Origin: CALBJU01 sp965247125 | GTDB lineage: Bacteria > Bacteroidota > Rhodothermia > Rhodothermales > UBA10348 | Reading direction: 5' to 3' | Assembly: GCA_965247125.1 (NCBI GenBank) | Contig: CBDFGO010000002.1 | Span: 1-64,000, forward strand | Length of the DNA: 64,000 nucleotides | Shown: one piece after another, positions 22,380 to 30,472 of the stretch | How the letters are laid out: the number at the start of each line of letters is the position of its first letter | Position numbering within the stretch: position 1 is the first letter of the stretch | Made by a program: the position numbers and the translations under genes | Notes under the pieces: model-generated | Told to the model about the DNA's origin: nothing | Databases searched by the model: none | What the model saw: the letters and a program-made list of their open reading frames with translations, nothing else

Positions 22380-24110
22380 ATGAATCGTATTGTGTCATTC
22401 TTCACCGCTGCCACAGTTGCTTTCGTTCTGATCGGTTGCTCGTCGGACGGGGCGGACCTCGTTCTCCACAATGGAACCATCTGGACGGCAGATCCGAGCA
22501 ATCCCTGGGCTAAAGCCGTGAGCGTCACCGGAGACGTTTTCACGGTCGTGGGGACATCAGAAGAAGCGCTTGCCTCGCGTGGCACGAACACAAAGGTAAT
22601 CGACCTGCAGGGTCAACTCGTCGTCCCGGGATTTAATGATACCCATATTCACTTTGGGTCGGCCGCGCGATTTCTGGAGTTCAACATCATGCGCACTGTA
22701 TCCCAGGAAGATTTTCTGGAACGGACCCGAGACGTGACTTCCCGCCTCGCCGAGGGTGAATGGATTCTCGGTGGAATGTGGGGAGCGTATGACGATTGGG
22801 CCGAGGGCAGCGTTGGTGACGAGGCGCGAGCGCCCTTTGTACCTGACATAGCACGGATTGAGACTCTCACGGCGAACTACCCGATGTTTATCCGGAAATT
22901 TGATCGTTCTGAGTTTGCTGCCAATGAAGCCGCGTTCTTGCTGGCAGGAGTTGATCCCGAAGCTCCTTCAGCGGAAGGTGTCACCTTTGATACGGACGCC
23001 ACGGGTAGAGCCACTGGGATTCTTCGAGGTGACGGAGTCGGCCGTCTTTTTCGCGACGTGATTCCTTCGGGATTCAGCCTTGATCGCAGGTTTGCGCAGA
23101 CCAGAAACGCGTTGGCGGCAATCCGAAAGGTTGGCGTTACTTCTGTGAGCGATATGTCGGATGACACCCAGCTGGAAATCTACCAGGCGCTACGCGAGTC
23201 GGGTGAATTGACCACAAGGATTCACTACCGCTACTTTCTCGATCGCTGGAGTGAGCTGAAAAATGAGGGCACCGAAGTTGGAACCGGGGACGAATGGATT
23301 CGGCTGGGAGCACTCAAGGGTCATATTGACGGGATTATGGGCACCAGTAGCGCCCGTTTTTTTCAGCCCTATGAGACCGACCCGAACAACTATGGCAGGT
23401 GGCGACAACTCATGGTCGGTGAAGAGGGTGAGTTCGTGGAGGGCCAGTTCCTCGGCTACATGCTGAACGCCGACAGCGCCAATCTGCAACTCTCCATCCA
23501 TGCGATCGGCGACGAGGCCAACAGCCTGCTGATGGATTATCTGGAGCGACTTCGCGAAATCAACGGGGAAAAAGAACGGCGCTTTCGGCTCGTGCACGCG
23601 CAGGTCATTGCACCGGAGGATTTCGCGCGGCTCGGTCGACTGGGGGTAATCGCCGAAGTGCAGCCTTTTCATCTCTCAGATGATATGCGCTGGATGGAAG
23701 AACGGATCGGCCATGAACGGAGCAAGGGCGCCTACGCTTTCAAAACACTGCTCGACGGCGGTGCCGTGCTGGCATTTGGCTCGGACTGGCCCGGCACTTC
23801 TGCGGCCGAATATCCCATCAATCCGATGCTGGGTCTCTACGCGGCCGTCACTCGTCAGACGATCAATGGCGACCCTGAAGGCGGTTGGTTCGCAGATGAA
23901 CGCATATCGCTTGAGGAAGCATTGAGAGCGTATACCTACAATGGTGCGTACTCGACTTTTGAAGAGGCGCTGAAAGGGTCTGTCAGCGTTGGGAAACTGG
24001 CAGATCTGGCCGTGCTGGATAACAATTTGTTTGAAATTGCGCCGGAAGAATTCCTCAGCACTGACGTAGTCATGACCATCGTGGGTGGCCGCCTGGTCTA
24101 CGAAAAATAG
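22380..24110 (+). CDS. Amidohydrolase-family lipoprotein (YtcJ-like)
   Basis: This is a 576-aa protein. A lipoprotein signal ends at Cys20 (FVLIGCSS). The metal-dependent hydrolase motif is HIH at 89-91 in PGFNDTHIHF; later ligands sit in LSIHAIGDEA, RLVHAQV and FGSDWPGT. The C-terminal ADLAVLDNNLFEI is the usual beta-sandwich end. The YtcJ branch hydrolyses amide or imine bonds, with few substrates known. It should face the periplasm on a membrane anchor. Confidence 0.9.
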   Translation: MNRIVSFFTAATVAFVLIGCSSDGADLVLHNGTIWTADPSNPWAKAVSVTGDVFTVVGTSEEALASRGTNTKVIDLQGQLVVPGFNDTHIHFGSAARFLEFNIMRTVSQEDFLERTRDVTSRLAEGEWILGGMWGAYDDWAEGSVGDEARAPFVPDIARIETLTANYPMFIRKFDRSEFAANEAAFLLAGVDPEAPSAEGVTFDTDATGRATGILRGDGVGRLFRDVIPSGFSLDRRFAQTRNALAAIRKVGVTSVSDMSDDTQLEIYQALRESGELTTRIHYRYFLDRWSELKNEGTEVGTGDEWIRLGALKGHIDGIMGTSSARFFQPYETDPNNYGRWRQLMVGEEGEFVEGQFLGYMLNADSANLQLSIHAIGDEANSLLMDYLERLREINGEKERRFRLVHAQVIAPEDFARLGRLGVIAEVQPFHLSDDMRWMEERIGHERSKGAYAFKTLLDGGAVLAFGSDWPGTSAAEYPINPMLGLYAAVTRQTINGDPEGGWFADERISLEEALRAYTYNGAYSTFEEALKGSVSVGKLADLAVLDNNLFEIAPEEFLSTDVVMTIVGGRLVYEK

Positions 24111-24155
24111 TCCGGGAGTCCCTTACTTTCAGTGCAATGAACTGCGCGAAAGATT

Positions 24156-24719
24156 ATGTCAATTAACGAAACGGTCAGACTGATCACGTCCGCTCGGGAT
24201 GGAGATCAGGCAGCACAGACTGAACTGTTTAGTCGGCTGCACGTCGCATTGATGAACATTGCCAAGGCCGAGAGATATCGGTGGCAGGGGAATCTGACCA
24301 TGAACGCGACGGCCGTCCTGAACGAGGCATATATAAAATTAACCGAAGGCCAGGCTCTCGCATTCAATGACCGGGCCCACTTTCTGGCCATCGCGGGAAA
24401 AGCCATGAGGCAGGTTCTCCAGGATTACGCGAAGTCCAAAGAAACCCACAAGCGAGGCGGGGAAATACAGAAAGTCTCCATTCAAGATGCCGAGGAGACC
24501 ACCGCCGATCTGGATTCCCCCGAATTACTGGACATCACCCGCACATTGCAGCACATCGAGGACGAATATCCTGAACTTGTGGAGATCGTCGAATGTCGAT
24601 TTTATGCGGGAATGACGATTGAAGAAACTTCGGACGCACTCCAGATTGGCACAAGCACCGTTAAACGCAGGTGGACGTTGGCTCAATCGATGCTGTATAA
24701 GTTACTTTCTGACGACTGA
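24156..24719 (+). CDS. ECF sigma factor (type found with Ser/Thr kinases)
   Basis: This is a 187-aa protein. Region 2 includes LFSRLHVALMNIAKAE and MNATAVLNEAYIKL, which is typical of the ECF subgroup of Planctomycetes and Rhodothermales. Region 4 is the HTH AGMTIEETSDALQIGTSTVKRRW. It directs RNA polymerase to a specific regulon. It is followed 20 bases later by a transmembrane Ser/Thr kinase gene, the common partner; phosphorylation control is known for similar pairs. No anti-sigma factor is visible. Confidence 0.92.
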   Translation: MSINETVRLITSARDGDQAAQTELFSRLHVALMNIAKAERYRWQGNLTMNATAVLNEAYIKLTEGQALAFNDRAHFLAIAGKAMRQVLQDYAKSKETHKRGGEIQKVSIQDAEETTADLDSPELLDITRTLQHIEDEYPELVEIVECRFYAGMTIEETSDALQIGTSTVKRRWTLAQSMLYKLLSDD

Positions 24720-24739
24720 GGAGCTATCGGTGTAATGAT

Positions 24740-25855
24740 ATGAGTCTTGAGCCCGGCAAACCCAATGATCTGGAAGAGCACTTTGAATACGCTCTTTCAC
24801 TCGAAAAAGAGGCACTGGAGGCATATCTGGGGTCGCTTCCCGACACTGAATCGGAAAAACTGAGGGGATTTCTTAATGTCCGGCACGCAGCGGACAACTA
24901 TTTCAAAGACGCCTTCACGCACCTCCATCCGGAACCGGATTCGAAAGTCGGAGAACCAGAACAAGACGTTCAAGGCACTCGGATAGCGCATTTCGAAGTC
25001 ATCCGGGAAATGGGCAGGGGTGGTATGAGCCGAATCTATGCAGCCAGGGATACGAGGTTGAACCGGGAGGTCGCGCTGAAAATTGTTGAGCTTTCTGAGG
25101 TTCAGAACTACAAGGAATTTGTTCGTGAAGCCCGCACCGTTGCGTCACTGGATCACGAGAATATCTGCGCTGTCTATTCGACGGGCTTCACCGACGAGGA
25201 TACCGGCTACATTGAAATGCCGTTGTATCGAGGGAGGACCGTGAGGAAATGGATGGAAACTGAGCGCCTCGCGATCGAATCTGTTGTGTCGATAATGAAG
25301 CAGGCTGCCGCCGGGCTCGCAGCAGCCCACGCCGCTGGCATCGTGCACCGGGACATCAAGCCGGATAATCTATTCGTTGAGGAGTCTGGCAGGGTCCGGA
25401 TTCTCGATTTTGGGGTCGCACGAATGGAAGCAAGCGTGATGACAACTGCTGCAGGTATTTTGAAGGGTACCGTTCCCTACATGAGTCCCGAGCTGTTCAC
25501 GAATCCGCCGGCGGGGCCAGCGGCCGATATCTGGGCACTCGGCGTGACGGCATTTGAGATGTGCCAGGGACTTCAGCCTTTTACCGGGAGAGGAATTGGA
25601 GACATCATGACCTCTATCCTGGATGGTGAGCCGGCGTTTAGTGACGACACTCCCCTGCATCTAAAGAGCGTGATCAGCAGATGTCTTCAAAAGCAACCCG
25701 AGAATCGATTTGCGCATGCCACGGACCTTGTCACAGCGCTGGATGAGCACGTTACAACCGAGAATCGGACTTCTAGCCTTTCCCGTAATCGTCTGCTGTG
25801 GGGCCTCCTCGTGCTCCTGTTGCTGGTCGTCTTACTCATTCGGACACTGTGGTAA
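24740..25855 (+). CDS. Ser/Thr protein kinase with a single C-terminal membrane helix
   Basis: This is a 371-aa protein. The kinase domain (~85-340) has the Gly loop GRGGMSRIY (92-100), Lys114 in VALKIV, catalytic Asp205 in HRDIKPDN, Asp223 in DFGVAR and the APE-equivalent MSPEL. A 20-residue hydrophobic helix (352-371) ends the protein, so there is no extracellular sensor domain, unlike PknB. An N-terminal helical region (1-75) may contact the sigma factor encoded just upstream. It is probably an inner-membrane kinase in a regulatory unit with that sigma factor. Confidence 0.92.
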   Translation: MSLEPGKPNDLEEHFEYALSLEKEALEAYLGSLPDTESEKLRGFLNVRHAADNYFKDAFTHLHPEPDSKVGEPEQDVQGTRIAHFEVIREMGRGGMSRIYAARDTRLNREVALKIVELSEVQNYKEFVREARTVASLDHENICAVYSTGFTDEDTGYIEMPLYRGRTVRKWMETERLAIESVVSIMKQAAAGLAAAHAAGIVHRDIKPDNLFVEESGRVRILDFGVARMEASVMTTAAGILKGTVPYMSPELFTNPPAGPAADIWALGVTAFEMCQGLQPFTGRGIGDIMTSILDGEPAFSDDTPLHLKSVISRCLQKQPENRFAHATDLVTALDEHVTTENRTSSLSRNRLLWGLLVLLLLVVLLIRTLW

Positions 25856-25857
25856 CG

Positions 25858-25895
25858 AAAGCGGGCGGCGCCTCTTTCAAGGCGCCGCCCGCTTT
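25858..25895 (+). terminator. Strong intrinsic terminator after the kinase gene
   Basis: A 15-bp perfect stem, AAAGCGGGCGGCGCC with GGCGCCGCCCGCTTT, closes an 8-base loop three bases past the kinase stop. The A/T ends let it work in either direction. Confidence 0.85.
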
Positions 25896-25961
25896 GTGTT
25901 CCGGCATGATGGAACACCTGGTGATGAGTTGGGGCGTGCTCATCTCACAGTTTCAGGGTGG

Positions 25962-26675
25962 TTACCTGCAGAAGCGGCGGTCTGGTACTGGTACTTGGTC
26001 AGTTGCCGAATCAGACTCTTCAACGCCTTCTGTTCCTTCGGTGACATCGTCGGTTCCTTCGCCTACGTCTTCAGTTCCTTCGTTGACGTCTTCAGTTCCT
26101 TCGTTGACGTCTTCAGTTCCTTCGTTGACCTCTCCTACTTCTTCGTTGAAGGACGCCTTGCCAAATCCGGCTCCTACTTCTTCAACCTTCCATTCTTCAA
26201 CCACAAATTGCGTGGCTTTATCGGTGCTGATGGCGAGTGTCATCGACTGGAACACTTCGTTCGTATTGAATCCCTTGTAATCCGGACTCGAAACGGAGAT
26301 TTCGATCTGGTAGGTGTTACCATCTGCGTCCTGTACTTCGTTTCCGCTGTTTCCGTTGACTCGGCCCGATGAGACGACGTAGAACAACCGATTGTCGGGC
26401 GTGAACACCTTGTAGACTTTTTCGACGATGCTGAATTCGAGATCGGTAGCACTTCCTTCCTGGCAGGAGAACGTCGTGGATACGTCGCGTGATCGCTCAA
26501 CCCAGGATGACTGCGGCAGAAGGCTGATCAGCATGGCAGGCAGGTCGATGTTCTGGGAACTGGAGGTCTGAACCCCATCAAACTGATCGTCGAGATCGAT
26601 GTCTGCGGGAGTGCTGCAAGCTGTGAACATTACTGCGACTGTCAGGATTGCTGTGAGTTGAGTCAGTGATTTCAT
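25962..26675 (-). CDS. Lipoprotein with acidic heptapeptide repeats
   Basis: This 237-aa protein starts at the ATG at 26675, with AGGTGG 7 bases upstream; a longer frame from 26735 lacks support. The lipobox FTAC places the lipid Cys at residue 20. The body (~30-160) is beta-rich without a recognised domain. Near the C-terminus (~176-215) is a run of heptads of the form VNEGTED with variants (GEGTDDV, TEGTEGV). The acidic repeats may bind cations or act as a spacer. Function unknown. Confidence 0.75.
   Translation of the reverse strand: MKSLTQLTAILTVAVMFTACSTPADIDLDDQFDGVQTSSSQNIDLPAMLISLLPQSSWVERSRDVSTTFSCQEGSATDLEFSIVEKVYKVFTPDNRLFYVVSSGRVNGNSGNEVQDADGNTYQIEISVSSPDYKGFNTNEVFQSMTLAISTDKATQFVVEEWKVEEVGAGFGKASFNEEVGEVNEGTEDVNEGTEDVNEGTEDVGEGTDDVTEGTEGVEESDSATDQVPVPDRRFCR
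26030..26135 (-). repeat. 21-bp tandem repeats inside a lipoprotein gene
   Basis: In-frame 21-bp units (plus-strand core TTCCTTCGTTGACGTCTTCAG) are repeated, nearly perfect in the middle copies and diverged at both edges. They encode the VNEGTED heptads. Confidence 0.8.
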
Positions 26676-26811
26676 CGTATCCACCTTGTTGGGTTGCTTT
26701 GAGCAGGCATCATGCGTTTTGAACCTGCCGTTCACTGATCATCACGAGAATCGCGGATAAATTGGACCACCTTTTAGAAAGTTTTTTTCCAAAAAGGGTA
26801 TAAAATGAAAA

Positions 26812-26831
26812 AATCGCCTGATTAGGCGATT
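26812..26831 (-). terminator. Terminator of the 167-aa lipoprotein gene
   Basis: AATCGCCT pairs with AGGCGATT over a 4-base loop. On the minus strand it is followed by a T-rich tract. It lies about 60 bases past the stop at 26890. Confidence 0.7.
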
Positions 26832-26889
26832 CAGAGCTGATTTTAAAACGAAGAATATTGGACCACACACCGAGTTTTTATCGATGACT

Positions 26890-27393
26890 CTACTCGATCA
26901 ACAGGTCTCCGTACGAAACGAGCTCGCCCAGTCGGTCAAAAATGAAGAGGCGGACCAATCCCGTTCTTGCCAGAAGTGCCGGACTGAATCGAAAGATATA
27001 CGCGCCCGGGTCATTCGTATCAATAATATCATCGAGGGTGCGAAGATTGCCCGATGCGTCTCTACCTCTCAACGATAGACCACCCTGGATTGCGTTGAAC
27101 TCGAGAATGGTGACGGGTATGGTGACGAAGCCTATTGAGGCCGGGTTCGGATAGGCTGGGTCGAGCCGAACCTTCCCACCGTACACTGGGGCGATACGCC
27201 AGTCATCCTTGTCGTCATCCAGAATCCTGCCACCCTGATCAGTTCTGGCAAATCCTGCTGGAGTCCGTCCGGCAGATTCCACAAAATCTTCCTGCTGCTG
27301 TTGGGAATCGCAGGCTGTCAAACAAAAAGCGGCTAACAGGAGTACCGAAAGTGTGACTCTCACCTTATTCTGACGGATGCTTTGGGTGGTCAT
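26890..27393 (-). CDS. Small lipoprotein of unknown function
   Basis: This 167-aa protein has a lipoprotein signal with AAFCLTAC, Cys at residue 28. A short PAYPNPAS motif (~80-87) and the strand pattern after it (FVTIPVTILEF ... VRLFIFDRLGELVSYG) recall the start of a secretion-associated beta domain of Bacteroidota, but the usual T9SS ending is absent. It is divergent from the corrinoid-type ABC ATPase, with about 60 bases between coding regions. Confidence 0.7.
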   Translation of the reverse strand: MTTQSIRQNKVRVTLSVLLLAAFCLTACDSQQQQEDFVESAGRTPAGFARTDQGGRILDDDKDDWRIAPVYGGKVRLDPAYPNPASIGFVTIPVTILEFNAIQGGLSLRGRDASGNLRTLDDIIDTNDPGAYIFRFSPALLARTGLVRLFIFDRLGELVSYGDLLIE

Positions 27394-27452
27394 TCTTTAT
27401 TATCGTGGCTGCGTACACTCGCACCTCATTCACGTTCCCCTTTACGTCGATC

Positions 27453-28229
27453 ATGTCTTTGCTGAGTGCATCAAGTCTTGGCGTTTCCCTCTCCGGGACC
27501 AACATATTATCCGATCTGGAATTCACAATCTCGGAAGGCACGTGGACCGGAATACTGGGCCCCAACGGCAGTGGGAAAACAACCCTGTTGCGGGCTATTG
27601 CCGGCTTGATCGAATATTCGGGAGGACTACGCTTCCGTGGAAAAGAAGTCACAGAATGGACTTCCCGTGACCTTGCGCGTCAAGTGGCCTTTGTCAGACA
27701 GTCACGGTCCCTGGCATTCGACTTCAAGGTGAGGGAATTGGTGTTGCTCGGCCGCTCCCCTCACAAGACGATGCTGTCCAGCTACGATCAGCACGATGAC
27801 AAGCACGTCGACAATGCGCTCGAGCTTGTCGACCTGACAGGGTTTGAGGATCGGTCGTATGCTTCACTGAGTGGTGGAGAGCAGCAGCGCGTGTATCTGG
27901 CCCAGGCGCTCGTCCAGGAAGCCGATGTTCTGATATTGGATGAACCCACAACCTACCTGGATGTGCACCATCAGTACGAGTTCATGCAGCACGTAAAGGG
28001 CCTGGTCAGTCGCGGCAAGACCGTAATTGGAGCATTTCACGATCTGGAAATGGCCTCCAGATTCTCGGATGATCTCCTGGTTCTCAAACATGGCCGCGTT
28101 ACGGCGAGTGGCTCTCCAGGCGAAGTGCTTACGTCAGAATTGCTGGCCAATGTCTTTCGCATGCAGGCGCACGTAGAAACAGACGAAGCCAGTAGCCTCC
28201 GTATTTACTATGCCAATCCCATTTCCTAG
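27453..28229 (+). CDS. FecE/BtuD-type ABC ATPase, iron-complex or cobalamin uptake
   Basis: This is a 258-aa protein from the ATG at 27453; a GTG 16 codons earlier is possible. Walker A is GPNGSGKTT, the signature is LSGGEQQRV, Walker B is VLILDEPTTYLDVHHQ, and the H-loop is GAFHDLEMA. This is the FecE/FhuC/BtuD branch that powers import of siderophore, haem or corrinoid. The next gene is a cobalamin adenosyltransferase, so vitamin B12 import is the likely role. No permease or binding-protein gene is adjacent in the window. Confidence 0.88.
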   Translation: MSLLSASSLGVSLSGTNILSDLEFTISEGTWTGILGPNGSGKTTLLRAIAGLIEYSGGLRFRGKEVTEWTSRDLARQVAFVRQSRSLAFDFKVRELVLLGRSPHKTMLSSYDQHDDKHVDNALELVDLTGFEDRSYASLSGGEQQRVYLAQALVQEADVLILDEPTTYLDVHHQYEFMQHVKGLVSRGKTVIGAFHDLEMASRFSDDLLVLKHGRVTASGSPGEVLTSELLANVFRMQAHVETDEASSLRIYYANPIS

Positions 28230-28292
28230 CAAGAAACGTGGCGCAGGCGCGCGCGTTTGTCCTGCCTATTTCGCGCCTTTAATTGGTTTTAA

Positions 28293-28949
28293 ATGAAAAT
28301 CTACACCCGGACTGGAGACAAAGGGACGACTGGCCTGTTTGGCGGGCCCAGGGTCTCTAAAGACAATGCCAGAATCGAAGCCTACGGTACGGTCGACGAA
28401 TTGAATTCGACCATTGGTCTCGTCCGCTCGACCCTTTCTGTGCGCACGGCGCTCGAGTACGGGGCCCAACACACCGGCGAAGGTGCACCTACGCCCGGTG
28501 GCGGTGCGATCGGGGCCGAAGAAAAACTGGATGTGTGGCTTGAGCGCCTTCAGCACGAGTTATTTGATCTGGGTGCCGACCTGGCCACGCCCCTGAGCGC
28601 AAAAGTGCAGGTTTTTAGGGTGGTGGCGGAGTCAGTCGATCGTCTGGAGAGCGACATCGATACGTTCGAAGAAGCGCTGGACCCTCTCAAAGCATTCATC
28701 TTGCCAGGCGGGAGCGCACCAGCCGCACACCTGCATGCAGCCAGGACGATATGCCGCCGGGCCGAACGCCGGGTCATCACACTGGCAGGTGAAGAAGAAA
28801 TCAATCAGACGTGTATTGTTTACCTGAATCGGCTTTCGGATGCGTTTTTTTCGGCCGCTCGTTGGATCAATCGCGCATTGGGCCATGCAGACTTTTTGTG
28901 GATGCCGGGATCGACAGGGCCGGCGAGCGAATCCGAATCGGCTGAGTAG
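28293..28949 (+). CDS. Cob(I)alamin adenosyltransferase, PduO/MMAB type
   Basis: This 218-aa protein uses ATP to adenosylate cob(I)alamin to coenzyme B12. N-terminal signature KIYTRTGDKGTTGLFGG (2-18), AYGTVDELNSTIG (~31-43) and the C-terminal RAERRV with YLNRLSDAFFSAARWIN are typical. An extra Gly-rich stretch (EGAPTPGGGAIGAE, ~67-80) is inserted between helices. Its position after a corrinoid-type ABC ATPase supports a B12 salvage role. Confidence 0.94.
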   Translation: MKIYTRTGDKGTTGLFGGPRVSKDNARIEAYGTVDELNSTIGLVRSTLSVRTALEYGAQHTGEGAPTPGGGAIGAEEKLDVWLERLQHELFDLGADLATPLSAKVQVFRVVAESVDRLESDIDTFEEALDPLKAFILPGGSAPAAHLHAARTICRRAERRVITLAGEEEINQTCIVYLNRLSDAFFSAARWINRALGHADFLWMPGSTGPASESESAE

Positions 28950-29134
28950 CACGCCGCGACCCTACCATAGTCCGGATCGAAAGGGCAATTTCACGTCTCC
29001 TGCATCCGTTCTCGCTTCAAGAAACGGCTTTCATCGGTCGATCACGTATATTGTGCCACCCATATGTCACGCGTGAGCCGCCTCAGGCCTCAGTAAAATT
29101 CATTGCAGACCCGGTTATAAACACCATCTGACTC

Positions 29135-30427
29135 ATGCGAGACCGATCTCTCTTACTTACTTCCGTACTCGTCGCCTTTCTGGCGATACTCGCAGTGCTG
29201 CTCGTCAGGACTCCGGGTGACCATTCATCGGTGGACCCCGATCTCATTCAGAACGCGTCCGTGAGCGTTGATAAATTTGGAATTGCCGCGTCGGATTTGA
29301 ATATCCACAATCAGGTAATCCGCCGAAATCAAACGTTTGCAGATCTGCTTGCACCCCACAACGTCGCCTACGAACGCATTGTTACTTTGGCCAGCGACAA
29401 GAAAGATGTTTTTGACGTCAGGAAGTTGAAGGCCGGGCGTCCCTACCACGTCTATACCGACTCGACGGGCACAGCGCAGTACATGGTCTACGAAAAAGAT
29501 CCACTCAGCTTCGTGGTGTTCGAGTTTGGCGAGTCACCGACCGTGTGGGTTCAGGAGCGGGAAATCACCGTTAAAATCCGCAATGTAGAAGGGATCATCG
29601 AAAACTCGCTCTGGGTGACGCTCATCAACCAGAACATCCATCCTACAGTTGCTATCCGCATGTCCGAGGTGTTCGCCTGGCAGATTGACTTCACGCGCAT
29701 TCAAAAGGGTGATGCATTTCGAATCGTTTTTGAAGAAATGTATGTTGGGGGTGAGCGCTATCGCACGGGTAATATTCTTGCTGCTCGCTTCGTCCATTTG
29801 AGGGAAGACTTTTACGCATTCCACTTCAGCAAAGACAAAGTGGATGAGCATTACGACGAGAATGGGAAAAGCCTTCGCAAAGCCTTCCTCATGGCTCCCG
29901 TGGATTTCAGCCGGATCTCATCAAGCTTCTCGGGTCGGCGTTTTCACCCGGTGCAGGGCCGATACAAAGCCCATCTCGGAACGGACTACGCAGCCCCCAG
30001 AGGAACGCCCATCAAAGCCACCGGCGATGGTGTGATCAGCGAGGCCCGCTACAAGCAGTATAACGGCAACTACGTAAAAATTAGGCACAACGGCCTGTAT
30101 TCGACTCAATATCTGCACATGTCGAAGATCAGATCTGGCATTCGCCCTGGTTTGGTTGTCAAGCAGGGAGACGTAATCGGATATGTAGGATCGACTGGCC
30201 TCGCAACGGGCAACCACGTTTGTTACCAGTTCTGGAAGAACGGAGCGCAGGTAAATCACCGAACACAAAAGCTGCCTTCCGTCGGACCCATCCCTGCGCG
30301 GTACAGCTCCGACTTCGACCTCCTTCGGGACGAGCTCCTTGTTGGGCTATCCCCTCCAATCGACCCGACCCTGGATCTCAGCTACGCTCGCCTGCTCGAA
30401 ACTCCAAAAGCCATCACGACGCCGTAG
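29135..30427 (+). CDS. M23-family peptidase (LytM type), membrane-anchored
   Basis: This is a 430-aa protein. One N-terminal membrane helix (5-24) places the rest in the periplasm. Residues ~45-230 hold two OapA/LysM-like regulatory domains, as in Bacteroidota cell-wall peptidases. The M23 domain has zinc ligands His280 and Asp284 (HLGTDYAAP) and active-site His328 (YLHMS). The usual final HxH is H361-V-C363, with Cys where the third zinc ligand His is normally found; I recall this variant as frequent in Bacteroidota. It cuts peptidoglycan cross-links during growth or division. Confidence 0.92.
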   Translation: MRDRSLLLTSVLVAFLAILAVLLVRTPGDHSSVDPDLIQNASVSVDKFGIAASDLNIHNQVIRRNQTFADLLAPHNVAYERIVTLASDKKDVFDVRKLKAGRPYHVYTDSTGTAQYMVYEKDPLSFVVFEFGESPTVWVQEREITVKIRNVEGIIENSLWVTLINQNIHPTVAIRMSEVFAWQIDFTRIQKGDAFRIVFEEMYVGGERYRTGNILAARFVHLREDFYAFHFSKDKVDEHYDENGKSLRKAFLMAPVDFSRISSSFSGRRFHPVQGRYKAHLGTDYAAPRGTPIKATGDGVISEARYKQYNGNYVKIRHNGLYSTQYLHMSKIRSGIRPGLVVKQGDVIGYVGSTGLATGNHVCYQFWKNGAQVNHRTQKLPSVGPIPARYSSDFDLLRDELLVGLSPPIDPTLDLSYARLLETPKAITTP

Positions 30428-30472
30428 AAGACTGCTCCCGGCCGTGCCAGATAGCGGTATTGTGTACCGGCG

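Noticed and set aside
26030..26135. Possible CRISPR-like array
   Set aside because: The repeats are contiguous 21-bp units without spacers and are in frame within a gene; no cas genes are present.
25798..26372. Plus-strand frames with SSVPSLT-type or FSSFVDV-type repeats
   Set aside because: They are antisense readings of the 21-bp repeats of the minus-strand lipoprotein, which has a signal, lipobox and ribosome site.
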